Below are positions 25,266 to 33,865 of a stretch of 64,000 nt of DNA, in pieces (within the stretch, counting starts at the first letter, position 1; each line of letters opens with the position of its first letter). The stretch spans positions 1 to 64,000 of the forward strand of contig CAZHGH010000001.1 of the NCBI GenBank assembly GCA_964531205.1, in the 5' to 3' direction. A program made the position numbers and the translations under genes. Below the pieces are notes generated by a model, which was given only the letters and a program-made list of their open reading frames with translations, made no database searches and was not told the origin of the DNA. The stretch comes from JAICWY01 sp964531205. Lineage in GTDB: Bacteria > Vulcanimicrobiota > Vulcanimicrobiia > Vulcanimicrobiales > Vulcanimicrobiaceae.

Positions 25266-26198
25266 TTACTGCGCCGCGCTTCCCGAGGCAAGGCTCAAGC
25301 GCCGCAGGGAGACCGCACGGCGTCCTACCCACGGATCGCCGCACTCTTTGAGGATGTCAACGGCGTTTCCAATATTGTAGCGCTTGAATTCATCGAGCGG
25401 CGAACGTTTTGAACGGGAACGCGCGTAGCGTTCGATAACGTCCCACGTAACCGGCATGCTCACCGGCGCGCCGTCACACGCGCGAGCGCTGAACGGCGGA
25501 ACGATTGTCATCCCACGGCCCAGCTGACCCCAATCAACGTAGACGGTTCCGTCAGGCCGTTTTTGTATGTCGCGTTCGGCGGTAATGCGATCAGGAAAGC
25601 GTGCAGCGAGCTCGTGCGCCAGTTCTTGTGTGAATGCGCGTACGGTTTTATAGTCCAGCTCCGGCTCCAGCGGAACCATGACGTGCAAGCCGCGCGCTCC
25701 GGATGTTTTTACAAGCGCGTCGCTAAGGCGGAGCTCTTCCAATAAGTCGCGTGCATCGAGCGCTACTCGACCCAATCGCGCCAACGTACAATCCCCGGCC
25801 GGATCGAGATCGAGGAGCAGAAAATCGGGACATTCGATCGCACGCGTGGTCGATTCCCAGACGTGCAGCGTGACCATAAACAGTGAAACCAGATAAACGA
25901 GCGTAGCGGGTTTGTCTACGATGACGTACGTGACGATGCGTTCGTGTCCACGCACGCGCGTCGTTTTCACCCACCGCGGCGTATTTTGCGGAGGATCCTG
26001 TTCGAATGAATTCGGCCCGTTTATCGTTCCGGGATAAATTTCGTAAACGACGGGACGGCAATCGAGATAGGGCAGAAGCCACGGCGAAACTGCGACGTAG
26101 TACTTCGCCAAGTCCAAGATCGTATAGTGCTCGTCGTACCACACCCATTTTTCCGGCCGCTCGATTTTGATGCGATGGCCGTCAAGCTCGACCAGCAC
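25266..26198 (-). CDS. LigD-type polymerase domain (stand-alone, NHEJ)
   Basis: A 310-residue archaeo-eukaryotic primase-fold polymerase of the LigD PolDom family, which fills ends in double-strand break repair. The catalytic metal motif is LLLDLDPAGD (Asp130, Asp132), with the third Asp in TVYVDWGQL. GARGLHVMVPLEP is the typical nucleotide-binding block. It lacks ligase and phosphoesterase domains and no Ku gene is in the window. The GTG start overlaps the end of a small unknown gene by 17 bases, suggesting the two work together. Confidence 0.92.
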   Translation of the reverse strand: MLVELDGHRIKIERPEKWVWYDEHYTILDLAKYYVAVSPWLLPYLDCRPVVYEIYPGTINGPNSFEQDPPQNTPRWVKTTRVRGHERIVTYVIVDKPATLVYLVSLFMVTLHVWESTTRAIECPDFLLLDLDPAGDCTLARLGRVALDARDLLEELRLSDALVKTSGARGLHVMVPLEPELDYKTVRAFTQELAHELAARFPDRITAERDIQKRPDGTVYVDWGQLGRGMTIVPPFSARACDGAPVSMPVTWDVIERYARSRSKRSPLDEFKRYNIGNAVDILKECGDPWVGRRAVSLRRLSLASGSAAQ

Positions 26199-26559
26199 GC
26201 GGATTCGCCTTCTTCCGCCGCTTCGAAAGATCCACCACCTTTTCGCTGCTTTCCGGTTCTTCGGTAGTCGCGCGAATCGGCCCGTACTCCGCTTCGTAAT
26301 ACGTGTCGCGCAGGTTGCCGAGCTGCATATCGCGCGCTACGGGCGTACCGTCCCCGCGAAAGACCTTCACGCCCTTGATGAGCATGCGGTACGGTTCTAG
26401 GCGAGCGTTTTTCCAATCCGAGATGCGCCATCGTTGCGGAGCCATCGCGCTCCAGTCGTACGGCGGAAGCGTCGCCTTCTTTTGGTCGAACGGCTCGAGT
26501 TCGACTTGAAAGCCTTCGCGCTGAAAAATCGCGTCTTCTACTTGCTTCTTGGTGGCCAT
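26182..26559 (-). CDS. Hypothetical protein upstream of LigD polymerase
   Basis: A soluble protein of about 125 residues, aromatic-rich in the middle (PPYDWSAMAPQRWRISDW) and with a basic tail. No family recognised. The ATG at 26557-26559 gives MATKKQVEDAIF; the longer frame has no support. It overlaps the LigD polymerase gene by 17 bases. The basic tail and position hint at a DNA-binding partner in break repair, but nothing in the sequence proves it. Confidence 0.68.
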   Translation of the reverse strand: MATKKQVEDAIFQREGFQVELEPFDQKKATLPPYDWSAMAPQRWRISDWKNARLEPYRMLIKGVKVFRGDGTPVARDMQLGNLRDTYYEAEYGPIRATTEEPESSEKVVDLSKRRKKANPRAGRA

Positions 26560-26574
26560 GGGTACGGTACTACT

Positions 26575-26940
26575 ATGCCCAACCGCAGATGTTCTGCCCT
26601 GCGTTTTCAAGCCGTGTATTACATTATTACCGGAGCGTGGCCGCTTCTGAGCCGGCGGACGTTCGAAGCCGTGACCGGACCAAAAGTCGATTGGTGGCTT
26701 GTACAGATGGTAGGGCTTTTGGCCCTCACCAACGGTATTGCGATAGGCGTAGGCGCTTGGGACGAGGAGCTATCGCGCGAAACGATCGCGCTTTCCGTCC
26801 TGTCTGCGTTGTCGTTCGCAACTATCGATACCGCGTACGCCTTGAATGGGCGAATCTCGAAAATCTATCTATGCGATGCGGTGGTGGAAGCGGTATTGAT
26901 TGCGCTGGTCGAATCGCGCGCAAATGACGACAGTGGCTAG
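26575..26940 (+). CDS. Small hypothetical membrane protein
   Basis: 121 residues with about four short hydrophobic helices (roughly 15-32, 43-62, 72-90 and 97-112). The pattern AVYYIITGAWPLLSRRTFE, PKVDWWLVQMVG and the A-T-I-D-T-A-Y-A-L-N-G segment recur in uncharacterised small bacterial membrane proteins. The ATG at 26575 lies only 15 bases from the divergent ATG. No ribosome-binding site is present, so the message may be leaderless. Confidence 0.72.
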   Translation: MPNRRCSALRFQAVYYIITGAWPLLSRRTFEAVTGPKVDWWLVQMVGLLALTNGIAIGVGAWDEELSRETIALSVLSALSFATIDTAYALNGRISKIYLCDAVVEAVLIALVESRANDDSG

Positions 26941-26952
26941 CGACCACAGCGC

Positions 26953-28701
26953 CTAAGGGAACACGGCGATCGTGTCCTCGGCCTGCGGAGCGCCGGTGCC
27001 GCTACTCGATGCGTACATCGTTGGCATCGACGAAAATGTGCGCCCGATATAGTCGGCGCTCAAACATGAGATGCTGCGCAATTCCGCCGGCTTGGCGTAA
27101 AATGCGCGCACCGGATGCTCGAGCTGCGCAACCCTCACCGCATTTACAAGCCCTCGCTCCTGTGCGTCTTCGCAATCCGTGATAACGTTACCGGCGTCTT
27201 TCGGCGGCGGTCCGCCGCCGGCGGCAATGACCGAGTAGACAAAATCATTCTGACTTTGCTGACGTATGAAGTACGCATCAGGGCTCAACGTTGCCACGCC
27301 CGTAACCTCTTCGGCCGTACCCGTACCACGAATCACCGGGACGAGGCGTTCGACGATCGATTGCGATGCAATTACCGGGGCGGTCGCTCCGAGCTGCCAC
27401 GCGGCATAGACGCTTGCCGAGAACCACGCGTAGTTCGGTTCACCGGTCATCGCTCGTCCATGAAGACCGACATATTTCACTAGTGACGGCATGCTTCCTG
27501 AACCATCGACACCGCAGGTCGCTGTGGTATCGGAACCCGCCCAGTCGGTCTGCACGACAAGCGGACCCAACGGCATTTTCAATGCTGACGCCGCGGCTTT
27601 CGCCAGCATGTGGCTGCGCTCGAGTGCGAGGTCGCGTGCGTACGGAGCGTACGGTGCGCAGTCGCGTATAAAAACATAGCTCTCGCCGTTTCCACCCCAG
27701 AGGGCGGTTTGTAATTGCTGCCAACGATCGTGTGTCACGGAACGCAGTCGAACGAAGAGTTGGCGCGATTCGGCATCGACAAAGAGATCGTCGCTCGCAA
27801 CACCCAGGTCGCGCGCCTTGTGAACCGCGTTGTCCAGCGAAGCTTGCGTTTGATGATAGAACACTCCAAGGCCAACCTGAACCGGAACAGACACCTCACT
27901 AGCACCGGGTGTTGCGGCAAAGCCGCCCCCTTTTAAGACGAACTGACGGTTCTCGTGTCTAATGATCGGACTTGGAAACCCGAACGTGCTAAATGGAAAG
28001 GTAGCCGTTGCATCCGGCGGGGGTGCCGGCGTAGCAACCGGTGCGACGTATGAAAAGCGCGCGTTCGCTGAAACGTGCATGGTGAACTCCGCCGGCGTTC
28101 CCGTCGGAGCGCGACCAAACGAAATCGCCGAATTCACAAGTGGTTTTGCCTTTTCCGGACACATCGGAATGGGATCAAACGCTCCGGTCATGGGGTCGGT
28201 GGTACGATCGAGCGAGAGTAATTTTGCGCTCGGCCCATAGTGCGCCATCAAATTTTTCGCTTCGGCTTGCAGCTGCCGGTTAATGCGCGTCTGCATATCT
28301 TTGCAGTCCACCGCAACGAACTGATTCCAACCGAACATGAGGCCACGCTGTTTCACGAGGGGCAGTTTGGATGCGAGTGCACCGGCTTCGTTTGGGGGAC
28401 CGAGATCGACAACGAGGACGCCGATCGTTACGTTCTTGTCGCCTCCCGGTGCGTAGGTCTTTGCGATCTGTGACCAAACGGCAATCCGGTCTGCAGGAAT
28501 ACCGGCATCCTCGAGCGCTGCTTTTCCGGCATCGATTTGAGCCTGCGTGACATCGGTAAGATCTATACCGTCGGCTTTATTGTCGTGCAGTTCCGAAGCG
28601 CTCCCGACCACTACGGGAACGTAGATGCGTTGGATCGGGACTTCCAGCCGCGAACTCACCGTAAACGCCGCAACGGCGGCAAGTATGGGAGCAAACAACA
28701 T
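26953..28701 (-). CDS. Exported tandem SIMPL-like protein, paralogue 1
   Basis: 582 residues with a signal peptide (about 1-16). Two similar halves are joined by a Pro/Ala-rich linker (about 220-250). Each half resembles a SIMPL/DUF541 domain: a beta strand, a helix of the type QAQIDAGKAALEDAGIPADR, and later a helix-rich A-x-x-x-A region (LALERSHMLAKAAASALK). Four cysteines, at 133, 181, 348 and 396, are matched by the divergent neighbour and likely form disulfides. The ATG at 28699-28701 has GGAAG 9 bases upstream. SIMPL proteins are periplasmic or membrane-associated and poorly understood; the family assignment is mine and weak at sequence level. Confidence 0.75.
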   Translation of the reverse strand: MLFAPILAAVAAFTVSSRLEVPIQRIYVPVVVGSASELHDNKADGIDLTDVTQAQIDAGKAALEDAGIPADRIAVWSQIAKTYAPGGDKNVTIGVLVVDLGPPNEAGALASKLPLVKQRGLMFGWNQFVAVDCKDMQTRINRQLQAEAKNLMAHYGPSAKLLSLDRTTDPMTGAFDPIPMCPEKAKPLVNSAISFGRAPTGTPAEFTMHVSANARFSYVAPVATPAPPPDATATFPFSTFGFPSPIIRHENRQFVLKGGGFAATPGASEVSVPVQVGLGVFYHQTQASLDNAVHKARDLGVASDDLFVDAESRQLFVRLRSVTHDRWQQLQTALWGGNGESYVFIRDCAPYAPYARDLALERSHMLAKAAASALKMPLGPLVVQTDWAGSDTTATCGVDGSGSMPSLVKYVGLHGRAMTGEPNYAWFSASVYAAWQLGATAPVIASQSIVERLVPVIRGTGTAEEVTGVATLSPDAYFIRQQSQNDFVYSVIAAGGGPPPKDAGNVITDCEDAQERGLVNAVRVAQLEHPVRAFYAKPAELRSISCLSADYIGRTFSSMPTMYASSSGTGAPQAEDTIAVFP

Positions 28702-28730
28702 CAAATCACACTTCCGATAACAACTGCGTT

Positions 28731-30464
28731 ATGGACACAACGATGATTCGCCATACTTTTGTGACGCTCTGCGCCATTCTTCTGCTCACCGGCGTATCGC
28801 AGCCTTCAAATCCGCATGTGATTAGCGTTTCTGCCCAATACGATACGCCGTACCCAAGCCCCCACGTGATGCTTGGAATCGCCGTGCTCGGACACAACGT
28901 CGGAAAAATCGAACGGGGATGGCTCGTGAAACAGAAAGGTGAGGGATTTCTCCACATCGATTGGTCGCGCGGCGGCGATTGGACCGGCCTCAAGCGAACA
29001 GAAGAGGGCCCACGCGATCTTTCGCAAGCGCAGCTCGATGCGGTCGTTGGCGGAATCGTACGACTCGGTATTCCGCCAACGTCGATCAGAAGTTGGCGAG
29101 TTGCCGCGCCGGTCGGCTACGACGGTTTCGGAGAAGGCGACAAGGTACTGATGATCGGCGAAATTCTCATCGACCTTGGGACGCCACAGCAGGCGAACGC
29201 GACGCTTCCAAAGCTCTATGACGCCGTAGTCGAAAAAGACGCGCTCGACCACTTTCCCCGCACGAACGTGCGGCCGGTGGAACAACTGTACTTCATGCCG
29301 GACTGCTCTGCGATGCGAGATGCGCTCGCGAAGCAGGCCCGCATTGACGCCGACCGCGCGGTCTCGAAGATTGTCGCACAAACGCACGTGGTTGCCAAAT
29401 TCTTGCAATCATACGTTTCGACCCCATACAACGTATTGTGCTCGCAAGAGGAGCAACCAAATTTCTACAACGCAGGCGTAACGTTTCCGTCGAGTGTTTC
29501 AAGCGATGACTTCACTCCGGTACAAAACACGCAAACCTATTACGGCATCGCGGGTCATTCGACCGACACGCGCCTGACAGCGGATCCAGGCGACCTCAGT
29601 TCAAGCTCCACACGTAGCGCGTTTGATCTGCCCGAGCCCTACGTCGCAACCATTGCAAAGGGTGAAATACCGATTGTGCCGGATTGGTACCTCTTCCACA
29701 TTCATTACGGGATCACGTATGCCGCGGGCGCTGATCACGATGCCGATGTGGCCATGAGTAAAACGAAGCTTGCTTTCTTCAAACAACTCATTCATGCACC
29801 AGACGAGCTGACGGCGAGAACCGGAGTTGACCCGGATCTCGCGCCTGAAACGCTCGATGTTTATCTCCGCGTTCGCGGCATCGATCACGCCACAATCGAC
29901 GCCATCGCCAAGAACTATAAGGGGCGACAATATTTCACCGACATTGGCACGACGGCTTTTCTTGCGCACTGCGAACAGCCAAAACAGCAGGCGCTTCTCC
30001 AAGCGCTGGATCACGCACGCAAAAAGGCGGATGTTCTTGCCGGCGTCTTACACACGCGTGTTGCCGAGCTCGGCGCTGCAAACGCGGACGTTCCTGGATC
30101 CTTCGGAACGATTTGTGGTCTGGCGCCAAATGTGCCGCTCGCTGCATTGATCGCCGCTGCGCCACCTAAGGCATCCGGCGTATTCTTTGACAATCCTCAA
30201 CCGACGTTTTCAGCAACAGTGAATACGGCGTGGCTTCTCGCAAACGGACGAGCCGGCGACGCGCCGCTCAAGAGCTATATGTATCACAGCACCATCCGCG
30301 CGGATGCGCCCTCGTTTGCCCTTGAACTGAAGGCGCTCAAGCAAACCGCACTCGAAGCCTTAGTCGACAACGATCACGTAACCTCGATGTACGAAGCGGA
30401 GTCCTCGATGGACACCTATCGGGGAACGACGTCAGCATCAGATACCCTCATCGTGCTTCGCTAA
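28731..30464 (+). CDS. Exported tandem SIMPL-like protein, paralogue 2
   Basis: 577 residues with a signal peptide (about 5-25). It shares with its divergent neighbour the SQAQLDAVVGGIVRLGIPP helix (about 98-116), the I-L-I-D-L-G strand, and cysteines at 192, 237, 414 and 462. The Cys spacing is 45 and 48 residues, against 48 and 48 in paralogue 1. The second half has the SIMPL-like helix ALLQALDHARKKADVLAGVL. The ATG at 28731 is taken; another at 28743 is possible. Neither has a ribosome-binding site. The divergent spacer is about 29 bases, so the two genes probably share control. Confidence 0.75.
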   Translation: MDTTMIRHTFVTLCAILLLTGVSQPSNPHVISVSAQYDTPYPSPHVMLGIAVLGHNVGKIERGWLVKQKGEGFLHIDWSRGGDWTGLKRTEEGPRDLSQAQLDAVVGGIVRLGIPPTSIRSWRVAAPVGYDGFGEGDKVLMIGEILIDLGTPQQANATLPKLYDAVVEKDALDHFPRTNVRPVEQLYFMPDCSAMRDALAKQARIDADRAVSKIVAQTHVVAKFLQSYVSTPYNVLCSQEEQPNFYNAGVTFPSSVSSDDFTPVQNTQTYYGIAGHSTDTRLTADPGDLSSSSTRSAFDLPEPYVATIAKGEIPIVPDWYLFHIHYGITYAAGADHDADVAMSKTKLAFFKQLIHAPDELTARTGVDPDLAPETLDVYLRVRGIDHATIDAIAKNYKGRQYFTDIGTTAFLAHCEQPKQQALLQALDHARKKADVLAGVLHTRVAELGAANADVPGSFGTICGLAPNVPLAALIAAAPPKASGVFFDNPQPTFSATVNTAWLLANGRAGDAPLKSYMYHSTIRADAPSFALELKALKQTALEALVDNDHVTSMYEAESSMDTYRGTTSASDTLIVLR

Positions 30465-30486
30465 CTCTGGAAAAAATGCACCGGCC

Positions 30487-30918
30487 TTACTTCGACGCAG
30501 AAAGCTCGCCGTCCGCGAAGCTAATGCCCGCCTTCTGAACCTCCTGATACGGCAACAGCCACACCAGCGATTCATCGTGCAGATCTACAACTTGCACGCG
30601 ATTGCCGAACGGATCGTAGAAATCGCACCGGAACGGCGGAATGAGTTTTATTCCGTACTTTGTCGTGAGTTTCTCGCGAATCTCGGCAACCTGCGCATCG
30701 TCCCGGACCATTAACCCAAAATGGCGCACGCCGCTCCGCTGAGTTTTCGGCACTTCGAACATCGCGAGAAATTGGTGTTCGCCGAGTTTGAAGAACGCAT
30801 CGCCCTCACCCTCATCGAGTTTTTCGAGATTAAAGACGTCCTGGTAAAACTCGACGGCTTTGTCGACGTCGTCCACTTCAATCGCGATATGGTTGCAACC
30901 GTAAACCTTGACTGCCAT
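30487..30918 (-). CDS. VOC-family (glyoxalase/dioxygenase-fold) protein
   Basis: 143 residues with the paired beta-alpha-beta-beta-beta modules of the vicinal oxygen chelate fold: NHIAIEVDDVDKAVEFYQDV at the start, then VRHFGLMVRDD and DPFGNRVQVVDLHDE at the second module. The candidate metal-binding His10, His in RHFGLMV and Glu near 116 are in place. The substrate is unknown. A strong GGAGGT ribosome-binding site lies 5 bases before the ATG. The 111 bases between it and glmS hold no clear terminator. Confidence 0.92.
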   Translation of the reverse strand: MAVKVYGCNHIAIEVDDVDKAVEFYQDVFNLEKLDEGEGDAFFKLGEHQFLAMFEVPKTQRSGVRHFGLMVRDDAQVAEIREKLTTKYGIKLIPPFRCDFYDPFGNRVQVVDLHDESLVWLLPYQEVQKAGISFADGELSASK

Positions 30919-31029
30919 GGGCTACCTCCGCTTTGGATAGCTTATTCAATCTTACGGTTTGTGCGATTGGTTTCGCCCTGTACTTTGGTACTGTTCTTGC
31001 TGTACGGGTGGGCGGACGCGCTTCTTCTT

Positions 31030-32868
31030 TTATTCGACGGTTACGGTCTTCGCCAAGTTCCGAGGCTGGTCGACGTCTTTGCCTTCGATGTCGGCAATGT
31101 GATACGCGAGCAGCTGCAGTGGAATGATATTGACAATCGGCGAGAGCAGCTCGTCTACTTTCGGAACCCAGAACACGTGATCGGCAATCGATTTCGCGTC
31201 TTCATCGCCGTGATTTGCTACAACGATAACCGGTGCTTCGCGGGCTTTCGACTCCGCAAGATTCGAGAGAATCTTGTCGCGCACGCGCCCGTCGGTCATA
31301 ACGCCGACGACCGGAACGTTCGAATCCAGCAGCGCGATCGGACCGTGCTTCATCTCGCCGGCAGCGTAGCCCTCAGCGTGAATGTATGAAATCTCTTTGA
31401 GTTTGAGTGCGCCTTCAAGTGCCGTCGGGAAGTTCACATAGCGGCCCAAGAATAGCACGGACTTCGACTTACGGATCTTCTTTGCGACTTTTTTGATGTC
31501 GTCCGATGTATTCAGTACGACGTCTACCGCAGCGGGAAGGAGCTTCGTGTTATCGGCGACTTCGCGCAAACGCTCGAGCGGTGCACTGTTGCGTAAACGC
31601 GCCAGATAGAGCGCGAACAGCGTCATGGCAGTCGCCTGCGAAACGTACGTCTTTGTTGCCGCAACGCCGATCTCCGGACCGCCGCGCGTAAACAGCGTGC
31701 CGTCGTCTATACGGGTTAGGTGTGAACCGAGTACGTTGCAAATGCCGAGCACCGTCGAACCGGCCTGTTTCGCGATGCGCACCGCTTCAATTGTGTCGGC
31801 GGTTTCGCCGCTCTGCGACATTGCAATGGTCAGCGCGGTCGGGTCGATCACCGGATCGCCGTAGCGGAACTCGCTCGCGAGCTCCATCTCGACCGGCAGA
31901 TGCACGAGCGAACGCAGCAAATACATGCCGACCATGCCGGCATGATACGCGGTACCGCAGCCTGTGATTGCGATCTTGGAAATACTGCGCAGCCTGTCTT
32001 CGTCGATGCCGATTTCAGCGGCAAGGTGCACGTCGTTGAGATCGTCGATGCGCCCGGCCAGCGTCTCTTTGATGACGTTCGGCTGCTCGTAGATCTCTTT
32101 GAGCATGAAATGCTTGAAGCCGCTTTTTTCAGCGGAAGTTGCATCCCACGTTACTTGAATGACGTCGCGATCGAGCGGTTTGCCGTCGTAGTTCATCAGC
32201 CGGTAACCATCGCGGCCAACGACGACCATCTCGCCTTCTTGCAAGATGATCTCTTTGCGCGTGTATTGCAAAATCGCGGGCGTATCCGACGCGACGAACA
32301 TCTCGCCGTCGCCAATGCCGACGACCAGCGGGCTGGCACCGTTGCGCGCAAAAATCAAATGCTGCGAGTCGTCGGAGCTGATCACGCCGAGCGCATATGC
32401 CCCGGTGACCTCGCGAAGCGTACGGCGCACCGCCTCCTCGAGGTTGCCGTCGTAGTGCTCCTCGATGAGGTGCGCGAGCACTTCGGTATCCGTCTCGCTC
32501 TTGAAGACGTGACCGCGTTCGATCAGCCGCGCGCGCAGCGGTGCGTAGTTTTCGATGATGCCGTTATGCACCACGGCAATTTTGCCGCTGCAATCCATGT
32601 GCGGATGCGCGTTCGCATCCGAGGGACGCCCGTGCGTTGCCCACCGCGTATGTCCGACACCCACGCGGCCCGCGAGCCGCCCGCCGTTGCGCAGACGCTC
32701 CGCGAGGCGCTGGAGTTTGCCCTCCGCCTTTGTCCCGGTGAGCGCGCCCGACGCATCGATGACCGCAATACCGGCGCTGTCATAGCCGCGGTACTCCAGC
32801 CGCGCGAGCGAATCCAGAATAATTGGTACGCTGTCGCGCTCGCCGATATAGCCGACGATCCCGCACAT
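31030..32868 (-). CDS. glmS: Glutamine-fructose-6-phosphate aminotransferase
   Basis: Makes glucosamine-6-phosphate from fructose-6-phosphate and glutamine, the first step toward UDP-GlcNAc. 612 residues, close to E. coli GlmS. The N-terminal class II amidotransferase has the catalytic Cys2 (MCGIVGYIG) and HTRWATHG. Two SIS domains follow, with SQSGETADT, the LGRYVNFPTALEGALKLKE block and the C-terminal NLAKTVTVE. A GGGAGG ribosome-binding site lies about 11 bases upstream. Only 30 bases separate it from rpoZ, so there is no room for a glmS ribozyme. It supplies GlmM, encoded at 1360-2712. Confidence 0.98.
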   Translation of the reverse strand: MCGIVGYIGERDSVPIILDSLARLEYRGYDSAGIAVIDASGALTGTKAEGKLQRLAERLRNGGRLAGRVGVGHTRWATHGRPSDANAHPHMDCSGKIAVVHNGIIENYAPLRARLIERGHVFKSETDTEVLAHLIEEHYDGNLEEAVRRTLREVTGAYALGVISSDDSQHLIFARNGASPLVVGIGDGEMFVASDTPAILQYTRKEIILQEGEMVVVGRDGYRLMNYDGKPLDRDVIQVTWDATSAEKSGFKHFMLKEIYEQPNVIKETLAGRIDDLNDVHLAAEIGIDEDRLRSISKIAITGCGTAYHAGMVGMYLLRSLVHLPVEMELASEFRYGDPVIDPTALTIAMSQSGETADTIEAVRIAKQAGSTVLGICNVLGSHLTRIDDGTLFTRGGPEIGVAATKTYVSQATAMTLFALYLARLRNSAPLERLREVADNTKLLPAAVDVVLNTSDDIKKVAKKIRKSKSVLFLGRYVNFPTALEGALKLKEISYIHAEGYAAGEMKHGPIALLDSNVPVVGVMTDGRVRDKILSNLAESKAREAPVIVVANHGDEDAKSIADHVFWVPKVDELLSPIVNIIPLQLLAYHIADIEGKDVDQPRNLAKTVTVE

Positions 32869-32898
32869 ACTAAAGAGGCCTCCCCAAGGAGCGAGCTG

Positions 32899-33117
32899 TT
32901 ACTTAATACCTTCCCGCGTGCGGTGGTAATGAATCTTGCCCACGGCTACTTCGTTGAACGCCGTCGAAACGGGTTTGTTCGGATTGACCTTCTCGGTCAA
33001 TGCGGGGGCGCCGTTGTTGAGTTGTTTGGCACGCTTCGTAACCACGTTTACCAAACTGAACTTCGAGTCCACGTGGTCGAGCAGTCTGTCCAAATCGCCA
33101 AATACCGAGTCGCTCAT
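32899..33117 (-). CDS. rpoZ: RNA polymerase omega subunit
   Basis: 72 residues. The block SKFSLVNVVTKRAKQLNNG followed by K-P-V-S-T-A-F-N-E-V-A-V-G-K-I is the omega/RPB6 signature. Omega helps assemble RNA polymerase and, in some lineages, binds ppGpp. The ATG shares one base with the gmk stop codon (TAATG); gmk-rpoZ order is common across bacteria. Confidence 0.95.
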   Translation of the reverse strand: MSDSVFGDLDRLLDHVDSKFSLVNVVTKRAKQLNNGAPALTEKVNPNKPVSTAFNEVAVGKIHYHRTREGIK

Positions 33118-33734
33118 TATGAGTCTTCCAGTTTCCTTATTGAATCGTCGTCATATCTGTGTATTCGAAACCGTTCCGCCTGCAAGATCGCTTGCAAATC
33201 CCGAACGGCTTCATCCGACCGCGACTCCTCGTTGATGACGATGTAGTCGAAGTTACGGACGAAATTGAATTCTTGATGCGCGATCTCGAGGCGACGGGCG
33301 ATCTCTTCGTTCGTTTCCGTTCGCCGTGCGAGCAGGCGCGCGCGCAAGTGCGAGAATTTGTCCGGCGCCAAGAAGATCAGAACCGCATCCGGGAATGCCT
33401 TCTTGATCGCGAGTGCGCCGTTGACTTCGGGCTTCATGATCAGGTCGTAGCCTTCGGTCAGCGTGCGTTCCACAAAGTCTCGCGGAGTGCCATAAAGGTT
33501 GCCGTTGTACTCCCGCCATTCCAGGAACCCGCCGGCGGAGATTCGCCGCTCGAACTCTTCCCTGTCTAGAAAGAAGTAATGCTCGCCCTCGATTTCGCCG
33601 GGCCGCGGTTCGCGGGTGGTCGCCGAGACCGAGTACCGCAACCGTGGCAAACGCGCGCGAAGCGCGTCTACAAGCGTGTCTTTCCCGGCCCCTGAAGGCC
33701 CCGACACCACAAAAAGTAGACCCGGCCCGAGCAT
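33117..33734 (-). CDS. gmk: Guanylate kinase
   Basis: Phosphorylates GMP to GDP. About 205 residues from the ATG at 33732-33734, which follows a GGGGGG ribosome-binding site. P-loop VSGPSGAGKDT, the GMP-binding S-A-T-T-R-E-P-R-P-G-E and GEHYFF segments, and the lid ARLLARRTET are all present. A longer frame upstream to 33827 is not supported by conservation. It is translationally coupled to rpoZ. Confidence 0.97.
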   Translation of the reverse strand: MLGPGLLFVVSGPSGAGKDTLVDALRARLPRLRYSVSATTREPRPGEIEGEHYFFLDREEFERRISAGGFLEWREYNGNLYGTPRDFVERTLTEGYDLIMKPEVNGALAIKKAFPDAVLIFLAPDKFSHLRARLLARRTETNEEIARRLEIAHQEFNFVRNFDYIVINEESRSDEAVRDLQAILQAERFRIHRYDDDSIRKLEDS

Positions 33735-33865
33735 ATCCCCCCGAAAAGCGGCCGCCTTATAGGCAAAGCGTCTACTATTCCGATGGAGCGGGGTAGTGAC
33801 CTCTATAGGGGCGCCTGGTTGGTCCATGCGTGGAGCGCGAGTCCTCCGGGGCGAAGAGCTTGGGC

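Noticed and set aside
30933..31127. Short hydrophobic plus-strand frame in the VOC-glmS spacer
   Set aside because: It overlaps the end of glmS, has no ribosome-binding site and no conserved pattern.
32869..32898. glmS ribozyme upstream of glmS
   Set aside because: Only 30 bases lie between rpoZ and glmS, too few for the ribozyme, and no core motif is seen.
31900..33246. 448-codon open frame on the plus strand
   Set aside because: It lies antisense to glmS, rpoZ and gmk, whose products are clear; the frame is long only because the sequence is GC-rich.
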